From Desulfuromonadales bacterium (GTDB taxonomy: Bacteria; Desulfobacterota; Desulfuromonadia; Desulfuromonadales; JAGXHI01): 64,000 nt of DNA. The position numbers and the translations under genes were made by a program. Every line of letters begins with the position of its first letter. The first letter of the stretch is position 1. Of the stretch, positions 8,807-17,337 are shown in pieces. The notes under the pieces were generated by a model, which saw only the letters and a list, made by a program, of their open reading frames with translations, made no database searches and had not been told where the DNA came from. The stretch lies in NCBI GenBank assembly GCA_024636295.1, contig JAGXHI010000061.1, positions 186,001 through 250,000 on the forward strand, written 5' to 3'.

Positions 8807-9907
8807 ATGAAAGTAGGTCTTGTCGGTTGGCGTGGCATGGTCGGTTCTGTTCTCCTGCAGCGCATGCGGGAGGAGAATGATTTTGATGGTATCGAGCCGG
8901 TCTTTTTCTCAACCTCCCAGGCGGGGCAGCCTGCTCCTATGGACGCCGGCACGCTCAAGGATGCCTCGGATATTAACGAATTGAAAAAGCTGGACATAAT
9001 CATCACCTGCCAAGGTGGAGATTATACGAAGGCGGTCCATCCGAAATTACGGAAGGCGGGGTGGAATGGATATTGGATCGATGCGGCAAGTTCCCTTCGG
9101 ATGGAGAACGATGCCGTTATCATCCTCGATCCGGTTAACCGCCATGTTATTGATAACGCCCTGAGGAAAGGGGGCAAGGATTATATCGGCGGAAACTGCA
9201 CCGTCAGCCTCATGCTGATGGCACTTGGGGGGCTTTTCCGGGCTGGAGTGGTCGAATGGATCTCTTCCATGACCTATCAGGCTGCTTCCGGCGCCGGCGC
9301 TCCGAACATGCGGGAGCTGCTCGAACAGATGGGAGTGCTGCACGGATCGGTCGCCGATCTGCTGAAGGATCCCGCCTCGGCCATTTTAGATATCGACCGG
9401 AAGGTCACGGATGTCCTTCAGGGCGAGACCCTTCCGAAAAAAGAATTCGGATTTCCCCTCGCCGGCAGCCTTTTGCCCTGGATAGACCGTGAGGTGGAAG
9501 ACGGCCAGAGTCGTGAGGAGTGGAAAGGATTTGCCGAAACAAACAAAATTCTCGGGAACTCCGAGCCCATTCCGGTGGACGGCATCTGCGTTCGCGTCGG
9601 ATCCATGCGCTGTCACAGTCAGGCGATGACCATCCGGTTGAAAAAGGACGTGCCGATCGCCGATATCGAAGAAATGATCGGCGGCGATAATGAGTGGGGC
9701 AACGTGATATCCAATAAAAAAGCGGATTCTCTTGCCCATCTTACCCCCACCGCCGTTTCCGGCACCCTGAGCGTTCCCGTCGGCCGTCTGCGCAAGATGA
9801 AGATGGGGCCGCAGTACCTGTCCGCATTTACCTGCGGGGATCAACTCCTTTGGGGAGCGGCGGAACCGTTAAGAAGAATGCTGCGCATTCTCGTGGAGAA
9901 ACGCTGA
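8807..9907 (+). CDS. asd: Aspartate-semialdehyde dehydrogenase, enterobacterial type
   Basis: Asd reduces aspartyl phosphate to aspartate semialdehyde for lysine/diaminopimelate, threonine and methionine. At 366 residues it matches E. coli Asd almost segment by segment: [15 protein letters not shown] at the N-terminus, [11 protein letters not shown], the catalytic cysteine in [17 protein letters not shown] (about 125-141), [17 protein letters not shown], and [14 protein letters not shown] with the catalytic histidine. AAGGAAG precedes the ATG. All catalytic residues are present, unlike in the adjacent paralogue at 9952, so this is probably the working enzyme of the cell. Confidence 0.95.
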   Translation: MKVGLVGWRGMVGSVLLQRMREENDFDGIEPVFFSTSQAGQPAPMDAGTLKDASDINELKKLDIIITCQGGDYTKAVHPKLRKAGWNGYWIDAASSLRMENDAVIILDPVNRHVIDNALRKGGKDYIGGNCTVSLMLMALGGLFRAGVVEWISSMTYQAASGAGAPNMRELLEQMGVLHGSVADLLKDPASAILDIDRKVTDVLQGETLPKKEFGFPLAGSLLPWIDREVEDGQSREEWKGFAETNKILGNSEPIPVDGICVRVGSMRCHSQAMTIRLKKDVPIADIEEMIGGDNEWGNVISNKKADSLAHLTPTAVSGTLSVPVGRLRKMKMGPQYLSAFTCGDQLLWGAAEPLRRMLRILVEKR

Positions 9908-9951
9908 AAAAGCAGGTAAGGCAGTGAGCGGTGAGCTGAAAAATTCAATTA

Positions 9952-10983
9952 GTGGATGATTATTTGATCAGGAAATTCAATATAGCTGTTGTTGGCGCCA
10001 CCGGTGCTGTCGGAAATGAAGTGTTGCGGGTCCTGGAAGAGCGAGATTTCCCGGTTGGAGAATTGCGCCTTCTGGCTTCCGAGCGCTCCGAGGGGAATTT
10101 CCTTGAGTTCCGGGGGGAAGAAATCCTGGTGGAGAAACTTACCCGGGATTCCTTCCAGGGGGTCGATATTGTCCTGTTCAGCGCCGGGGGTGCGACAAGC
10201 TTGGAATTCTGTCCGGCTGCGGTAGATGCAGGAGCGGTGTGCATTGACAATTCGAGCGCCTGGCGCATGAATCCTGAAGTTCCTCTTGTCGTTCCGGAGG
10301 TCAATCCCCGGGATATCGCCATGTTCCGGAACAAGGGGATCATTGCCAATCCGAACGGCTCTACGATTCAGATGGTGATGGTTCTCAAGCCGCTGCACGA
10401 CTTCAGCCCGATCCGGCGGGTTGTTGTATCGACCTACCAGGCGGTCTCCGGGTCCGGGCGAAAAGCGATCGACGAACTCAGGATTCAGTCCGGAGAACTC
10501 CTTAACGGACGTCCTGTGGAGGCTGGAGTCTACCCTCATCAGATCGCCTTCAACTGTCTGCCTCAGGTCGATTCCTTCCTGGAGAACGGCTATACCAGGG
10601 AAGAGATGGAGCTGGTCCATGAAACTCGGAAGATTATAGGCGATCAGGGGCTCGGGGTGACCGCCACCGCCGTACGTGTTCCGGTTTTCTATGGGCATAG
10701 TGAGTCGGTGAATATTGAAACCACGGATAAAATTTCCGTGGCAAGGGCCCGTGAACTTCTTGCCGCCGCACCTGGAATCCATGTTGATGACGATGTGAAC
10801 AACGCGATTTACCCGATTCCGGTGGAGGCCGCGGGACAGGACGAGATCTTTGTCGGGCGCATCCGTGAAGATGAAACCGTCGCCAACGGATTGAACTTAT
10901 GGGTTGTTGCCGACAACCTGAGAAAAGGCGCCGCCCTTAATGCCGTGCAAATTGCGGAAGTCCTCGTGAAAGAATATCTGTAG
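9952..10983 (+). CDS. Aspartate-semialdehyde dehydrogenase paralogue lacking the catalytic Cys
   Basis: The 343-residue product belongs to the other Asd branch (USG-1/Pseudomonas and Gram-positive type): VVGATGAVGNEVLRVLEERDFP at the N-terminus, then VVSTYQAVSGSGRKAI and the VPVFYGHSESV histidine segment. The active-site motif that should read NPNCSTIQ reads NPNGSTIQ: codon 136 (10357-10359) is GGC, Gly. With the nucleophile gone it should not form the thioacyl intermediate. The frame is otherwise intact over full length, so it may serve a structural or regulatory role like E. coli usg, or be starting to decay. Start is GTG 9952 with no clear ribosome site, 44 bases after asd. A sequencing error (T to G) is the main alternative. 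Confidence 0.88.
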   Translation: MDDYLIRKFNIAVVGATGAVGNEVLRVLEERDFPVGELRLLASERSEGNFLEFRGEEILVEKLTRDSFQGVDIVLFSAGGATSLEFCPAAVDAGAVCIDNSSAWRMNPEVPLVVPEVNPRDIAMFRNKGIIANPNGSTIQMVMVLKPLHDFSPIRRVVVSTYQAVSGSGRKAIDELRIQSGELLNGRPVEAGVYPHQIAFNCLPQVDSFLENGYTREEMELVHETRKIIGDQGLGVTATAVRVPVFYGHSESVNIETTDKISVARARELLAAAPGIHVDDDVNNAIYPIPVEAAGQDEIFVGRIREDETVANGLNLWVVADNLRKGAALNAVQIAEVLVKEYL

Positions 10984-11107
10984 CGCGCTCCAGAAACCTC
11001 TGGTTGGCGGCTTTGCCTTATCCTGAAGCACTGCGGCATATCGTTAAACCCTAAAAACTCTGATTTCGGACGCCTTTGCATCCGGGCACTTCTCCACCAG
11101 CCTGGAA

Positions 11108-11133
11108 GGAGAGGGACAGCCCGCCCGCTCTCC
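11108..11133 (+). promoter_or_regulatory. Hairpin covering the only ribosome-site-like sequence before ecfT
   Basis: GGAGAG (11108-11113) can pair with CTCTCC (11128-11133), whose end is 2 bases from the ATG at 11136. The paired GGAGAG is the only Shine-Dalgarno-like sequence upstream and is otherwise more than 20 bases from the start, so the hairpin might bring it close or hide it. Function is inferred. Confidence 0.3.
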
Positions 11134-11135
11134 CC

Positions 11136-11927
11136 ATGAATCTTCTTGAAGATATCACCCCGGGATGTTACTTCCCCGGAAACTCATCCATCCATAGACT
11201 TGATCCTCGGATCAAGCTGACCGTTCTTCCCTTGTTGGTGATCGCCTCTTTTACCTTGAATGACATCTCCAGCCTTGTCACTGTGGCCGCAGTGGCCTCT
11301 GGTCTGACCTTCGCGGCCCGGCTTCCCTGCGGTGTCCTGGTTCGTGGTCTCAGGCCGCTGCGCTGGTTTCTGGCGATCAGTCTTCTTATGCATCTGTTTT
11401 TGTCTCCCGGTCATACGCTTTTCGGGATCACATGGCTCTCCCGGGACGGATTGTTTCGGGGCATTCAGGTGTGCGCGCAGCTGGTTCTGGCGCTCTGGTT
11501 CTCCTCTCTGCTGACGCTGACCACTACTCCTCGGGATCTGGCCCGCGCATGCGGCTCTCTTTTTTCGCCTCTGGAGCGGTTCGGATTCCCCGTCCGCGAT
11601 ACCGCTCTTTTTTTTCTGCTTGTCCTGCAATTCATTCCAATGTTCCGGGAAGAGGCGGCTGCTCTGGACAGGTCGCGGGCTGAAACAGCTGGATCGATCC
11701 ACAAGCGCTGGACTCAGCGGATGGGGGCCTATCGCGACAGGACCGCCGCTCTGATACTCCAGGTGGTGGAGCGAACCGACCGAATGGCCAGGGAATCGGC
11801 CTCCGGTAACAACGAAACGGACGAAGACGCCATTCTGGAGCCCTTTCCTCCGGTTTCTCCGAAGGCGATCATGGCCGTAACGTCGGGACTTCTGACAATC
11901 GGCCTTTTTATCGGTTTTCTTCCATGA
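11136..11927 (+). CDS. ecfT: Energy-coupling factor transporter transmembrane protein, EcfT/CbiQ family
   Basis: EcfT proteins are the membrane scaffold that links substrate-binding S components to the ATPases EcfA in vitamin and metal uptake. The 263-residue protein starts with the typical LDPRIKLTVLPLLVIASF, has about five hydrophobic segments, and contains the cytoplasmic FREEAAALDRSRAETAG stretch where the family has Ala-Arg-Gly coupling motifs (here Ser-Arg-Ala). A C-terminal helix (about 240-262) follows. It overlaps truA by 4 bases. No EcfA ATPase or S component gene is in the window. The order ecfT-truA-rplM-rpsI matches the Firmicutes block ecfA1-ecfA2-ecfT-truA-rplM-rpsI without the ATPases. 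An upstream TTG at 11076 is less likely. Confidence 0.8.
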   Translation: MNLLEDITPGCYFPGNSSIHRLDPRIKLTVLPLLVIASFTLNDISSLVTVAAVASGLTFAARLPCGVLVRGLRPLRWFLAISLLMHLFLSPGHTLFGITWLSRDGLFRGIQVCAQLVLALWFSSLLTLTTTPRDLARACGSLFSPLERFGFPVRDTALFFLLVLQFIPMFREEAAALDRSRAETAGSIHKRWTQRMGAYRDRTAALILQVVERTDRMARESASGNNETDEDAILEPFPPVSPKAIMAVTSGLLTIGLFIGFLP

Positions 11928-12841
11928 GAAAAATATTACTTGTCCTCGAGTATGACGGATCAGCCTATGCCGGATGGCAGATTCAGGCCAACGGTTTGTC
12001 TGTTCAGGAGGTCGTAGAGGCCGCTCTTGCGAAGGTGGTCGGAGAACGGGTTCGCCTGGTCTCGGCAAGTCGGACCGATGCAGGAGTGCATGCCCGGGGA
12101 ATGACGGCACATTTTCAGACAGAGCGAGACCTTCCGACCACTGCCTATCGCGAGGGAGTAAATCGCTTCCTGCCTCTGAATGTCGCAGTGAGGGAAGTCA
12201 AGGAAGTGCCCGGAAATTTTCATGCGCGTTTTGACGCCCGGGACAAGTGGTACCGGTATACCCTGTATCTCGACCAGGTTCGCTCTCCTCGGGCGGCAGG
12301 AACATCATGGCACATTCGCGCCTCACTTGACGTGGAGAGGATGCGGCGGGAAGCGGATCTTCTGGTCGGCACACATGATTTTGCGTTATTCAGGACTTCC
12401 CGCTGCGATGCGAGGACCACCATTCGTGAAATTCAGGATGTCAGTTTCAGTCAAATAGGAAAGTGTCTGCACATTGATGTGCGAGGTACCGGATTTCTGC
12501 GCAATATGGTAAGGATAATTGTCGGGACTCTCGTGGAGATTGGAAAGGGCAAACGTCCCGCGGGGGACATCGGCCGCCTGCTCAGAAGGGAGAAGTCCGT
12601 ACGGTCGGGACTTACCGCTCCTCCCCAGGGTCTGTGTCTGATGGAGGTCCGATATGGAGAAAGAGCCGAGAAGGAAGCCTATGACAATCTTTCCAGAGCG
12701 ACCGGGCTCAGGGGGAATGAGGTGAACTTTCCTTCGACAGAAAAGCTCGGTATTTTTAGCAAAAAGGACTTGACATGCCCCGACTATTCCGATAATTTTA
12801 CGGCTTCTGTGAGCCCCGTTATAATCACAGATTATAAATAG
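11924..12841 (+). CDS. truA: tRNA pseudouridine(38-40) synthase
   Basis: TruA makes pseudouridine at positions 38-40 of the anticodon arm. The catalytic Asp lies in SASRTDAGVHARG (about 44-56); YAGWQIQ, FHARFDARDKWYRYTLY and RGTGFLRNMVR are family segments. The usual domain ends near LMEVRY (about residue 245), but this frame runs on to 305 residues with a tail of about 60 without recognised features. The downstream rplM promoter lies inside the codons of that tail. The start ATGA overlaps the ecfT stop. Confidence 0.95.
   Translation: MRKILLVLEYDGSAYAGWQIQANGLSVQEVVEAALAKVVGERVRLVSASRTDAGVHARGMTAHFQTERDLPTTAYREGVNRFLPLNVAVREVKEVPGNFHARFDARDKWYRYTLYLDQVRSPRAAGTSWHIRASLDVERMRREADLLVGTHDFALFRTSRCDARTTIREIQDVSFSQIGKCLHIDVRGTGFLRNMVRIIVGTLVEIGKGKRPAGDIGRLLRREKSVRSGLTAPPQGLCLMEVRYGERAEKEAYDNLSRATGLRGNEVNFPSTEKLGIFSKKDLTCPDYSDNFTASVSPVIITDYK
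12770..12825 (+). promoter_or_regulatory. Promoter for rplM-rpsI inside the 3' end of truA
   Basis: TTTACG (12797-12802), 17-base spacer and a perfect TATAAT (12820-12825), 29 bases before the rplM start. A second TTGACA (12770-12775) with GATAAT (12791-12796) 15 bases on lies just upstream. Both fall within truA coding sequence. Confidence 0.65.
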
Positions 12842-12853
12842 AGAGGAAATGCG

Positions 12854-13282
12854 ATGAGTACACCGGTCGCCAAAATGAATGACCTGAAGAAAAAATGGTA
12901 CGTGATCGATCTGGAAAACCAGGTTCTGGGTCGCGTCGCCTCGGAGATCGCCCGCGTTCTGCGGGGCAAGCACACCCCACAGTTCACCCCCAGTGTCGAT
13001 ACCGGTGATTTTGTTATTGTCATCAACGCGGACAAAGTCCGGCTGACCGGCAATAAACTGAATGATAAGTTTTATTATCGCCACACGGGATACCCCGGGG
13101 GAATACGGTCCATTACCGCAGGAAAGCTTCTCGAGCAGAAGCCTGAGATGATCATCCAGAAAGCAGTCCGGGGAATGCTTCCCAAGAACAAACTGGGGCG
13201 CCAGATGTTCCGGAAGCTCAAAGTGTATACCGGTCCTGATCATCCCCATTCCGCGCAACAGCCCCGCGAAATGAAAATTTAG
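12854..13282 (+). CDS. rplM: 50S ribosomal protein L13
   Basis: The 142-residue protein matches bacterial uL13: [25 protein letters not shown] (in two parts, about 15-39), [49 protein letters not shown] and the PHSAQQP end. It is an early-assembly protein of the large subunit. The start ATG 12854 follows AGAGGAAA. It forms an operon with rpsI 20 bases downstream, the standard bacterial pair. Confidence 0.97.
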   Translation: MSTPVAKMNDLKKKWYVIDLENQVLGRVASEIARVLRGKHTPQFTPSVDTGDFVIVINADKVRLTGNKLNDKFYYRHTGYPGGIRSITAGKLLEQKPEMIIQKAVRGMLPKNKLGRQMFRKLKVYTGPDHPHSAQQPREMKI

Positions 13283-13302
13283 CTGGCATTCGGGAGATAT
13301 AA

Positions 13303-13695
13303 ATGGCAGAACAACGATTTTACGCCACCGGCAAAAGAAAAACCTCCATCGCCCGGGTCTGGATGCAATCCGGCACGGGGCAAATTCTGGTCAATAAACG
13401 GCCGGTCGAGGAATACTTCGGTCGGGCCACCTCCAAGATGATCCTCCGCCAACCCCTGGAGCTGACCGATTCCATGGGCAAATTCGACATATTCGTCAAC
13501 GTTCTTGGCGGCGGACCTTCCGGTCAGGCGGGCGCTATCAAACATGGTATCACCAAAGCCCTTCTGGAAGTCGATCCCGAATTGCGGGGTACCCTGAAAA
13601 AAGCAGGTTTCGTCACCCGCGACAGCCGGGTCAAGGAGCGGAAAAAATACGGCCGCCGCGGCGCCCGTCGGAGCTTCCAGTTCTCCAAGCGTTAA
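13303..13695 (+). CDS. rpsI: 30S ribosomal protein S9
   Basis: The 130-residue protein matches bacterial uS9: [15 protein letters not shown] at the N-terminus, [15 protein letters not shown], and the C-terminal [25 protein letters not shown] (last two residues Lys-Arg), which reaches into the decoding site. It is the second gene of the rplM-rpsI operon and is followed by a hairpin at 13735 before argC. Confidence 0.97.
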   Translation: MAEQRFYATGKRKTSIARVWMQSGTGQILVNKRPVEEYFGRATSKMILRQPLELTDSMGKFDIFVNVLGGGPSGQAGAIKHGITKALLEVDPELRGTLKKAGFVTRDSRVKERKKYGRRGARRSFQFSKR

Positions 13696-13734
13696 TCGAA
13701 CCATCCGTCGGCCGCATCGGCCACAAAGCTTAAT

Positions 13735-13768
13735 AAAGGGGAGCCCATCCGGGGTCCCCTTTCCCTTT
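13735..13768 (+). terminator. Terminator between rpsI and argC
   Basis: Stem AAAGGGGA / TCCCCTTT (13735-13742 with 13755-13762) and a CCCTTTT tail. It lies only 13 bases before the argC start, so it could also work as a partial readthrough attenuator. Confidence 0.55.
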
Positions 13769-13780
13769 TGAGGAGTCATC

Positions 13781-14818
13781 ATGATCAGGGCAGCCGTCGT
13801 TGGAGCAAGCGGTTATACCGGAGCGGAACTTCTTCGCATTCTTGCCGGTCATGCCGAAGTGGAAATCACCTGCGTCACCTCGCGTCAGAGCGCTGGTGAG
13901 AAAATCTCCTCGGTTTTCCCTTCGCTGACGAACCGGGTGGACCTGATCTGTGATCCGCTCGACCGTGACGTCATCTGCAGCAAGGCCGATTTCATTTTTG
14001 TCGCGCTTCCTCACAAATCGGCAATGGAAATTGTGCCGGAACTTCTCGAGGCAGGGAAAAAGGTTGTGGATCTCTCCGCCGATTACAGGTTGAAGAAATC
14101 GGAGGTTTACGAAGCCTGGTATCAGCCGCACAGCAGCCCCCAGCTCCTGGGAGAGGCCGTTTACGGATTGCCGGAGATCTACCGCGACCGGATTCCACAA
14201 GCCCGTCTGGTCGCCAATCCCGGCTGTTATCCGACCAGTATCATTCTGGGAATGGCACCCTTGCTGAAGGCAGGTGTTATTCACCCGGAATCACTTATAG
14301 TAGACAGCAAGTCCGGGACCAGCGGTGCGGGTCGTTCCCTCAAGCAGGGGAGCCTTTTCTGTGAAGTGAATGAATCCTTCAGGGCCTACGGCATTGGACA
14401 GCACCGGCATACGCCGGAAATCGAGCAGGTTCTGGGGGATCTGGCCGGGCGTGAGCTGATGATCAGCTTCACTCCGCACCTTCTGCCGGTCAACCGTGGA
14501 ATTCTGTCCACCTGCTACGCCACACTTGTCGAGAAAATATCAACGGGCGAGTTGCTCGAAATTTTCCGAAAGTTCTATCACAATGAATCTTTTGTCCGGA
14601 TTTTCCCCGAGGGGCTTTTTCCGGATGTGGCATTTGTTCGGGGGGCGAATTTCTGCGATATCGGTCTGACTGCCGATCCCAGGACAGAGCGGGTTATCGT
14701 AGTTTCGGCTATCGACAACCTGGTCAAGGGCGCTGCCGGGCAGGCGGTTCAGAATATGAATCTTATGATGGGTCTGAGCGAGAGCGAAGGCCTTGGTGCT
14801 CTGCCCGTCTTTCCCTGA
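13781..14818 (+). CDS. argC: N-acetyl-gamma-glutamyl-phosphate reductase
   Basis: ArgC reduces N-acetylglutamyl phosphate to the semialdehyde in arginine synthesis. The 345-residue protein has the NADP loop [15 protein letters not shown] (about 6-20), the catalytic Cys in [13 protein letters not shown] (about residue 148), [10 protein letters not shown], and the HRHTPEIEQ histidine segment. AGGAG lies 8 bases before ATG 13781. No other arg gene is in the window; the placement behind rpsI recurs in Geobacter-like genomes as I recall. Confidence 0.96.
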   Translation: MIRAAVVGASGYTGAELLRILAGHAEVEITCVTSRQSAGEKISSVFPSLTNRVDLICDPLDRDVICSKADFIFVALPHKSAMEIVPELLEAGKKVVDLSADYRLKKSEVYEAWYQPHSSPQLLGEAVYGLPEIYRDRIPQARLVANPGCYPTSIILGMAPLLKAGVIHPESLIVDSKSGTSGAGRSLKQGSLFCEVNESFRAYGIGQHRHTPEIEQVLGDLAGRELMISFTPHLLPVNRGILSTCYATLVEKISTGELLEIFRKFYHNESFVRIFPEGLFPDVAFVRGANFCDIGLTADPRTERVIVVSAIDNLVKGAAGQAVQNMNLMMGLSESEGLGALPVFP

Positions 14819-14829
14819 GATTGGAACTT

Positions 14830-16911
14830 TCAGACGGTGAAAACGGCGTGGGCCGAGAGGGGTTCCTCCTCTGGAATTTCTGAAAACGCTCCATCCCTGT
14901 AAAGTTGGATGAAGGTCTCAGCGACCTGTGGGTCGAACTGGGTGCCGGCCATGTCGGCGATTTCCTGAAGGGTGACCTCGACGGACAAGGCTTTTCGGTA
15001 GGGGCGATCCGTTGTCATGGCATCAAAGGTATCCGCTACGGCCAGAATGCGCGATTCGAGCCGTAGATCGTTTCCCGAAATTCGATGTGGATACCCGGTG
15101 CCGTCGTAGCGTTCATGATGCTGTTCAATGATTTTTCCGACCTCCCGCAGAAATGCGATCGGCTCGAGGATGTGATATCCGATTGCCGGATGTCTTTCCA
15201 TAACCGCCGTTTCCTCTTCTTCCAGTCGATCTTCCTTATGCAGGATGGTGGAGTCAATGCCGATTTTTCCTATATCGTGGAGAATAGCGGCTCGTTCCAG
15301 GGTTTTCAGGGCATCAGGAGAAAGATCCATGCGGCGTGCGAGGCCGATGCTATATCGAGTTACTCGTTCCGAATGGCCGCGGGTGTAGGGATCGCTCGCC
15401 TCCATGACGGATACCAGGGATTGAACCGTGCTGAGATAGGTGATTTGTTGCTCCTCATAAAGCTGGGCGTTCTGGATGGCGATACTTGCCTGTGCTGCGA
15501 TTGTGACCAGAAGTTGGAGATCGGCAGGAGCGAAAAAAGATCCATCCGTTTTGTTGGCCATGGTAATGGTACCGATAATCTCTTTTTTGTTGGTCAATGG
15601 AGCGCAGATCACTGATTCCCGGCGAAACCCCAGTCGACTGATATTGCTGAGATCTTCCTCGTTTTCAACGTCTTCGATCAGGCGTGGCGCCCCATGGGTG
15701 ATCACCCAGTGGGAAATTCCCCCATTGTTCAGAGGAATTCGTTTTTTCCGATCCAGATGCCCAGGGCATCCGACCTCATCGGCAATCGCAAGGTTCCATT
15801 CATCCCGGTCCAGAAGAAGGATGTAGCCGATGCGGGCTTGCAGGGGTTCCATGGTCTTTCGGATCAGGAGATTGAAAAGTTTTTTCATTTCAATGGTGGA
15901 ATTGACAGCCAGTCCGATCTTGTAAACGGCCGAAAGCCGGGAAACGGTTTGCTCGAGGGTCACATTTTTCCCCTCGAGGTCATTGGCAAGTTCCGAAACT
16001 TTGTAATTGGCTTCTTCGATCTCCTCGATCCGCTCTTCCAGGAGAATGTTCAGATCTTCAATTTCCCTGAGGCGCTCCCCCAGCATATGGTTCATTTGCT
16101 TGATTTCACTATGGTGCGCGAGTTTCTCCTGGGCGACGGCAATTTCCTTTTCCTGCAGGATTTTCGTTTCGATGAGGCCCTTCAGGCGTTCCACCATCAG
16201 GTTGAACTTCGAGGCCATGAGGTACATTTCGCTGGAACTTTTTACCCGAATTCTGGCCCTGTCGAAATTTCCCTTTTCCACCTGAGTCATGGCTTCCGCA
16301 AAGCGGCGAATCGGTTGGTCGACGTAAAGGAGGATGAACAGGTAGATGGATAAAATCAGAATAACTACGATGATCAAAGAGGAAAAAACCGTCTTCTGCC
16401 GGACTTCCTTCTGCAGAGATTCCAAACTGTCAAGGGATAGGTGAAGACCCAGAACACCCAGAACTTTGATGGCGGGATCATGGCAGCCATGGCAGGAGAT
16501 CGAATTTTCGATGGGAAGCAGAGTCCCGTGATATTCGCCATCGGGCTGCACGTTCCTGTGGGAGGAGTGTTCGGAGATATAATTCTGAAGATCGGAGGAT
16601 GGAATTGAGTTTCCGATTTCCTCCGGGTCGGCCGAAAAGGTGATCCGGCCATTTTCATTGAAGATCCGGATTGATTGAATGGAAGGGTTCTTTCCGATCT
16701 TTTCCAGGGTGTTCAGAATGGGCGCCTTCTCCTCGTGAGGTGCAGACGTGAATGTATTGCTGATTGTGTCCGCCAGAATACGGCCGTTCTGTTCAATCAT
16801 CCGGGTGAGGGTAATTTTTTGGGTCTGCAGGTGGTGCCAGGCAGTAAGAGTGACTGCAACCGCCATTATGGATGTCATCAGGATGAGGATTTTGATTTTC
16901 AGAGAGTTCAT
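14830..16911 (-). CDS. Membrane HD-GYP phosphodiesterase with a periplasmic c-type haem motif
   Basis: The 693-residue receptor has TM1 (about 8-26), a periplasmic domain (27-170), TM2 (about 174-195), a HAMP-like stretch, a long coiled coil (250-340), a GAF domain (about 345-490) and an HD-GYP domain (about 500-670). HD-GYP residues are complete: HDIGKIGID and HHERYDGTGYP, so it should hydrolyse cyclic di-GMP. The periplasmic part contains SCHGCHDP with the CxxCH haem-c attachment motif at residues 140-144, pointing to redox or gas sensing as in haem-containing periplasmic sensors of Geobacter. It is a lone gene on the - strand between argC and a DUF2065 gene. AT-rich sequence follows upstream, with no strong ribosome site. 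Haem attachment is inferred. Confidence 0.9.
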   Translation of the reverse strand: MNSLKIKILILMTSIMAVAVTLTAWHHLQTQKITLTRMIEQNGRILADTISNTFTSAPHEEKAPILNTLEKIGKNPSIQSIRIFNENGRITFSADPEEIGNSIPSSDLQNYISEHSSHRNVQPDGEYHGTLLPIENSISCHGCHDPAIKVLGVLGLHLSLDSLESLQKEVRQKTVFSSLIIVVILILSIYLFILLYVDQPIRRFAEAMTQVEKGNFDRARIRVKSSSEMYLMASKFNLMVERLKGLIETKILQEKEIAVAQEKLAHHSEIKQMNHMLGERLREIEDLNILLEERIEEIEEANYKVSELANDLEGKNVTLEQTVSRLSAVYKIGLAVNSTIEMKKLFNLLIRKTMEPLQARIGYILLLDRDEWNLAIADEVGCPGHLDRKKRIPLNNGGISHWVITHGAPRLIEDVENEEDLSNISRLGFRRESVICAPLTNKKEIIGTITMANKTDGSFFAPADLQLLVTIAAQASIAIQNAQLYEEQQITYLSTVQSLVSVMEASDPYTRGHSERVTRYSIGLARRMDLSPDALKTLERAAILHDIGKIGIDSTILHKEDRLEEEETAVMERHPAIGYHILEPIAFLREVGKIIEQHHERYDGTGYPHRISGNDLRLESRILAVADTFDAMTTDRPYRKALSVEVTLQEIADMAGTQFDPQVAETFIQLYRDGAFSEIPEEEPLSAHAVFTV

Positions 16912-17065
16912 TTAGATAACATTAAAATATTTATAAGTAAATAAGACGAATCATAAGCAAAAATTGTTTGTCTGTCTAGAGGAAACCTGTCAGCAAAATT
17001 TTCTTGTCACTTTTAAACATGAATTTTTGAAAAACCTGGTCCGATATTATTTTGAGGAAATTCCC

Positions 17066-17251
17066 ATGACCTATTTTCTTTCAGTTCTCGGTATGTTTCT
17101 CGTCGTTGAAAGTATCCCCTGGTTTCTCTCTCCGGGAACGATAAAGAAGGCCATCCTTCAGATTGTTGAGGTTCCGGATCGAATACTGCGAATTTCAGGT
17201 TTTTTTCTCATGATGGTCGGGCTTTTGGTTGTTCGCCTGGCAGTGAGTTGA
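17066..17251 (+). CDS. DUF2065 (YjeT-like) small membrane protein
   Basis: The 61-residue product is two hydrophobic helices (about 2-17 and 41-60) separated by a short polar loop (PGTIKKAILQIVEVPDRILR). Length, the SIPWFLSP segment and the PDRILRISG turn match the DUF2065/YjeT family, inner-membrane peptides of unknown function that often neighbour hflC or purA. The start is ATG 17066 behind GAGGA; an upstream in-frame start at 16964 is unlikely. queA follows under its own promoter. Confidence 0.78.
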   Translation: MTYFLSVLGMFLVVESIPWFLSPGTIKKAILQIVEVPDRILRISGFFLMMVGLLVVRLAVS

Positions 17252-17265
17252 TCCGCCAAAAAAAA

Positions 17266-17295
17266 TTGACTTTAAGCCCCTTTTGTGGTTATGTT
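17266..17295 (+). promoter_or_regulatory. Putative promoter for queA-tgt
   Basis: TTGACT (17266-17271), 18-base spacer, TATGTT (17290-17295), giving a leader of about 36 nt before queA. I did not find a preQ1 riboswitch in the short leader. Confidence 0.5.
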
Positions 17296-17337
17296 TGCCC
17301 CTGCTTTGGGGGAGAAAGAACGGTTGATCGGTCCGAA

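Noticed and set aside
17302..17337. preQ1 riboswitch before queA
   Set aside because: The predicted leader is too short and no H-type pseudoknot pattern is visible.
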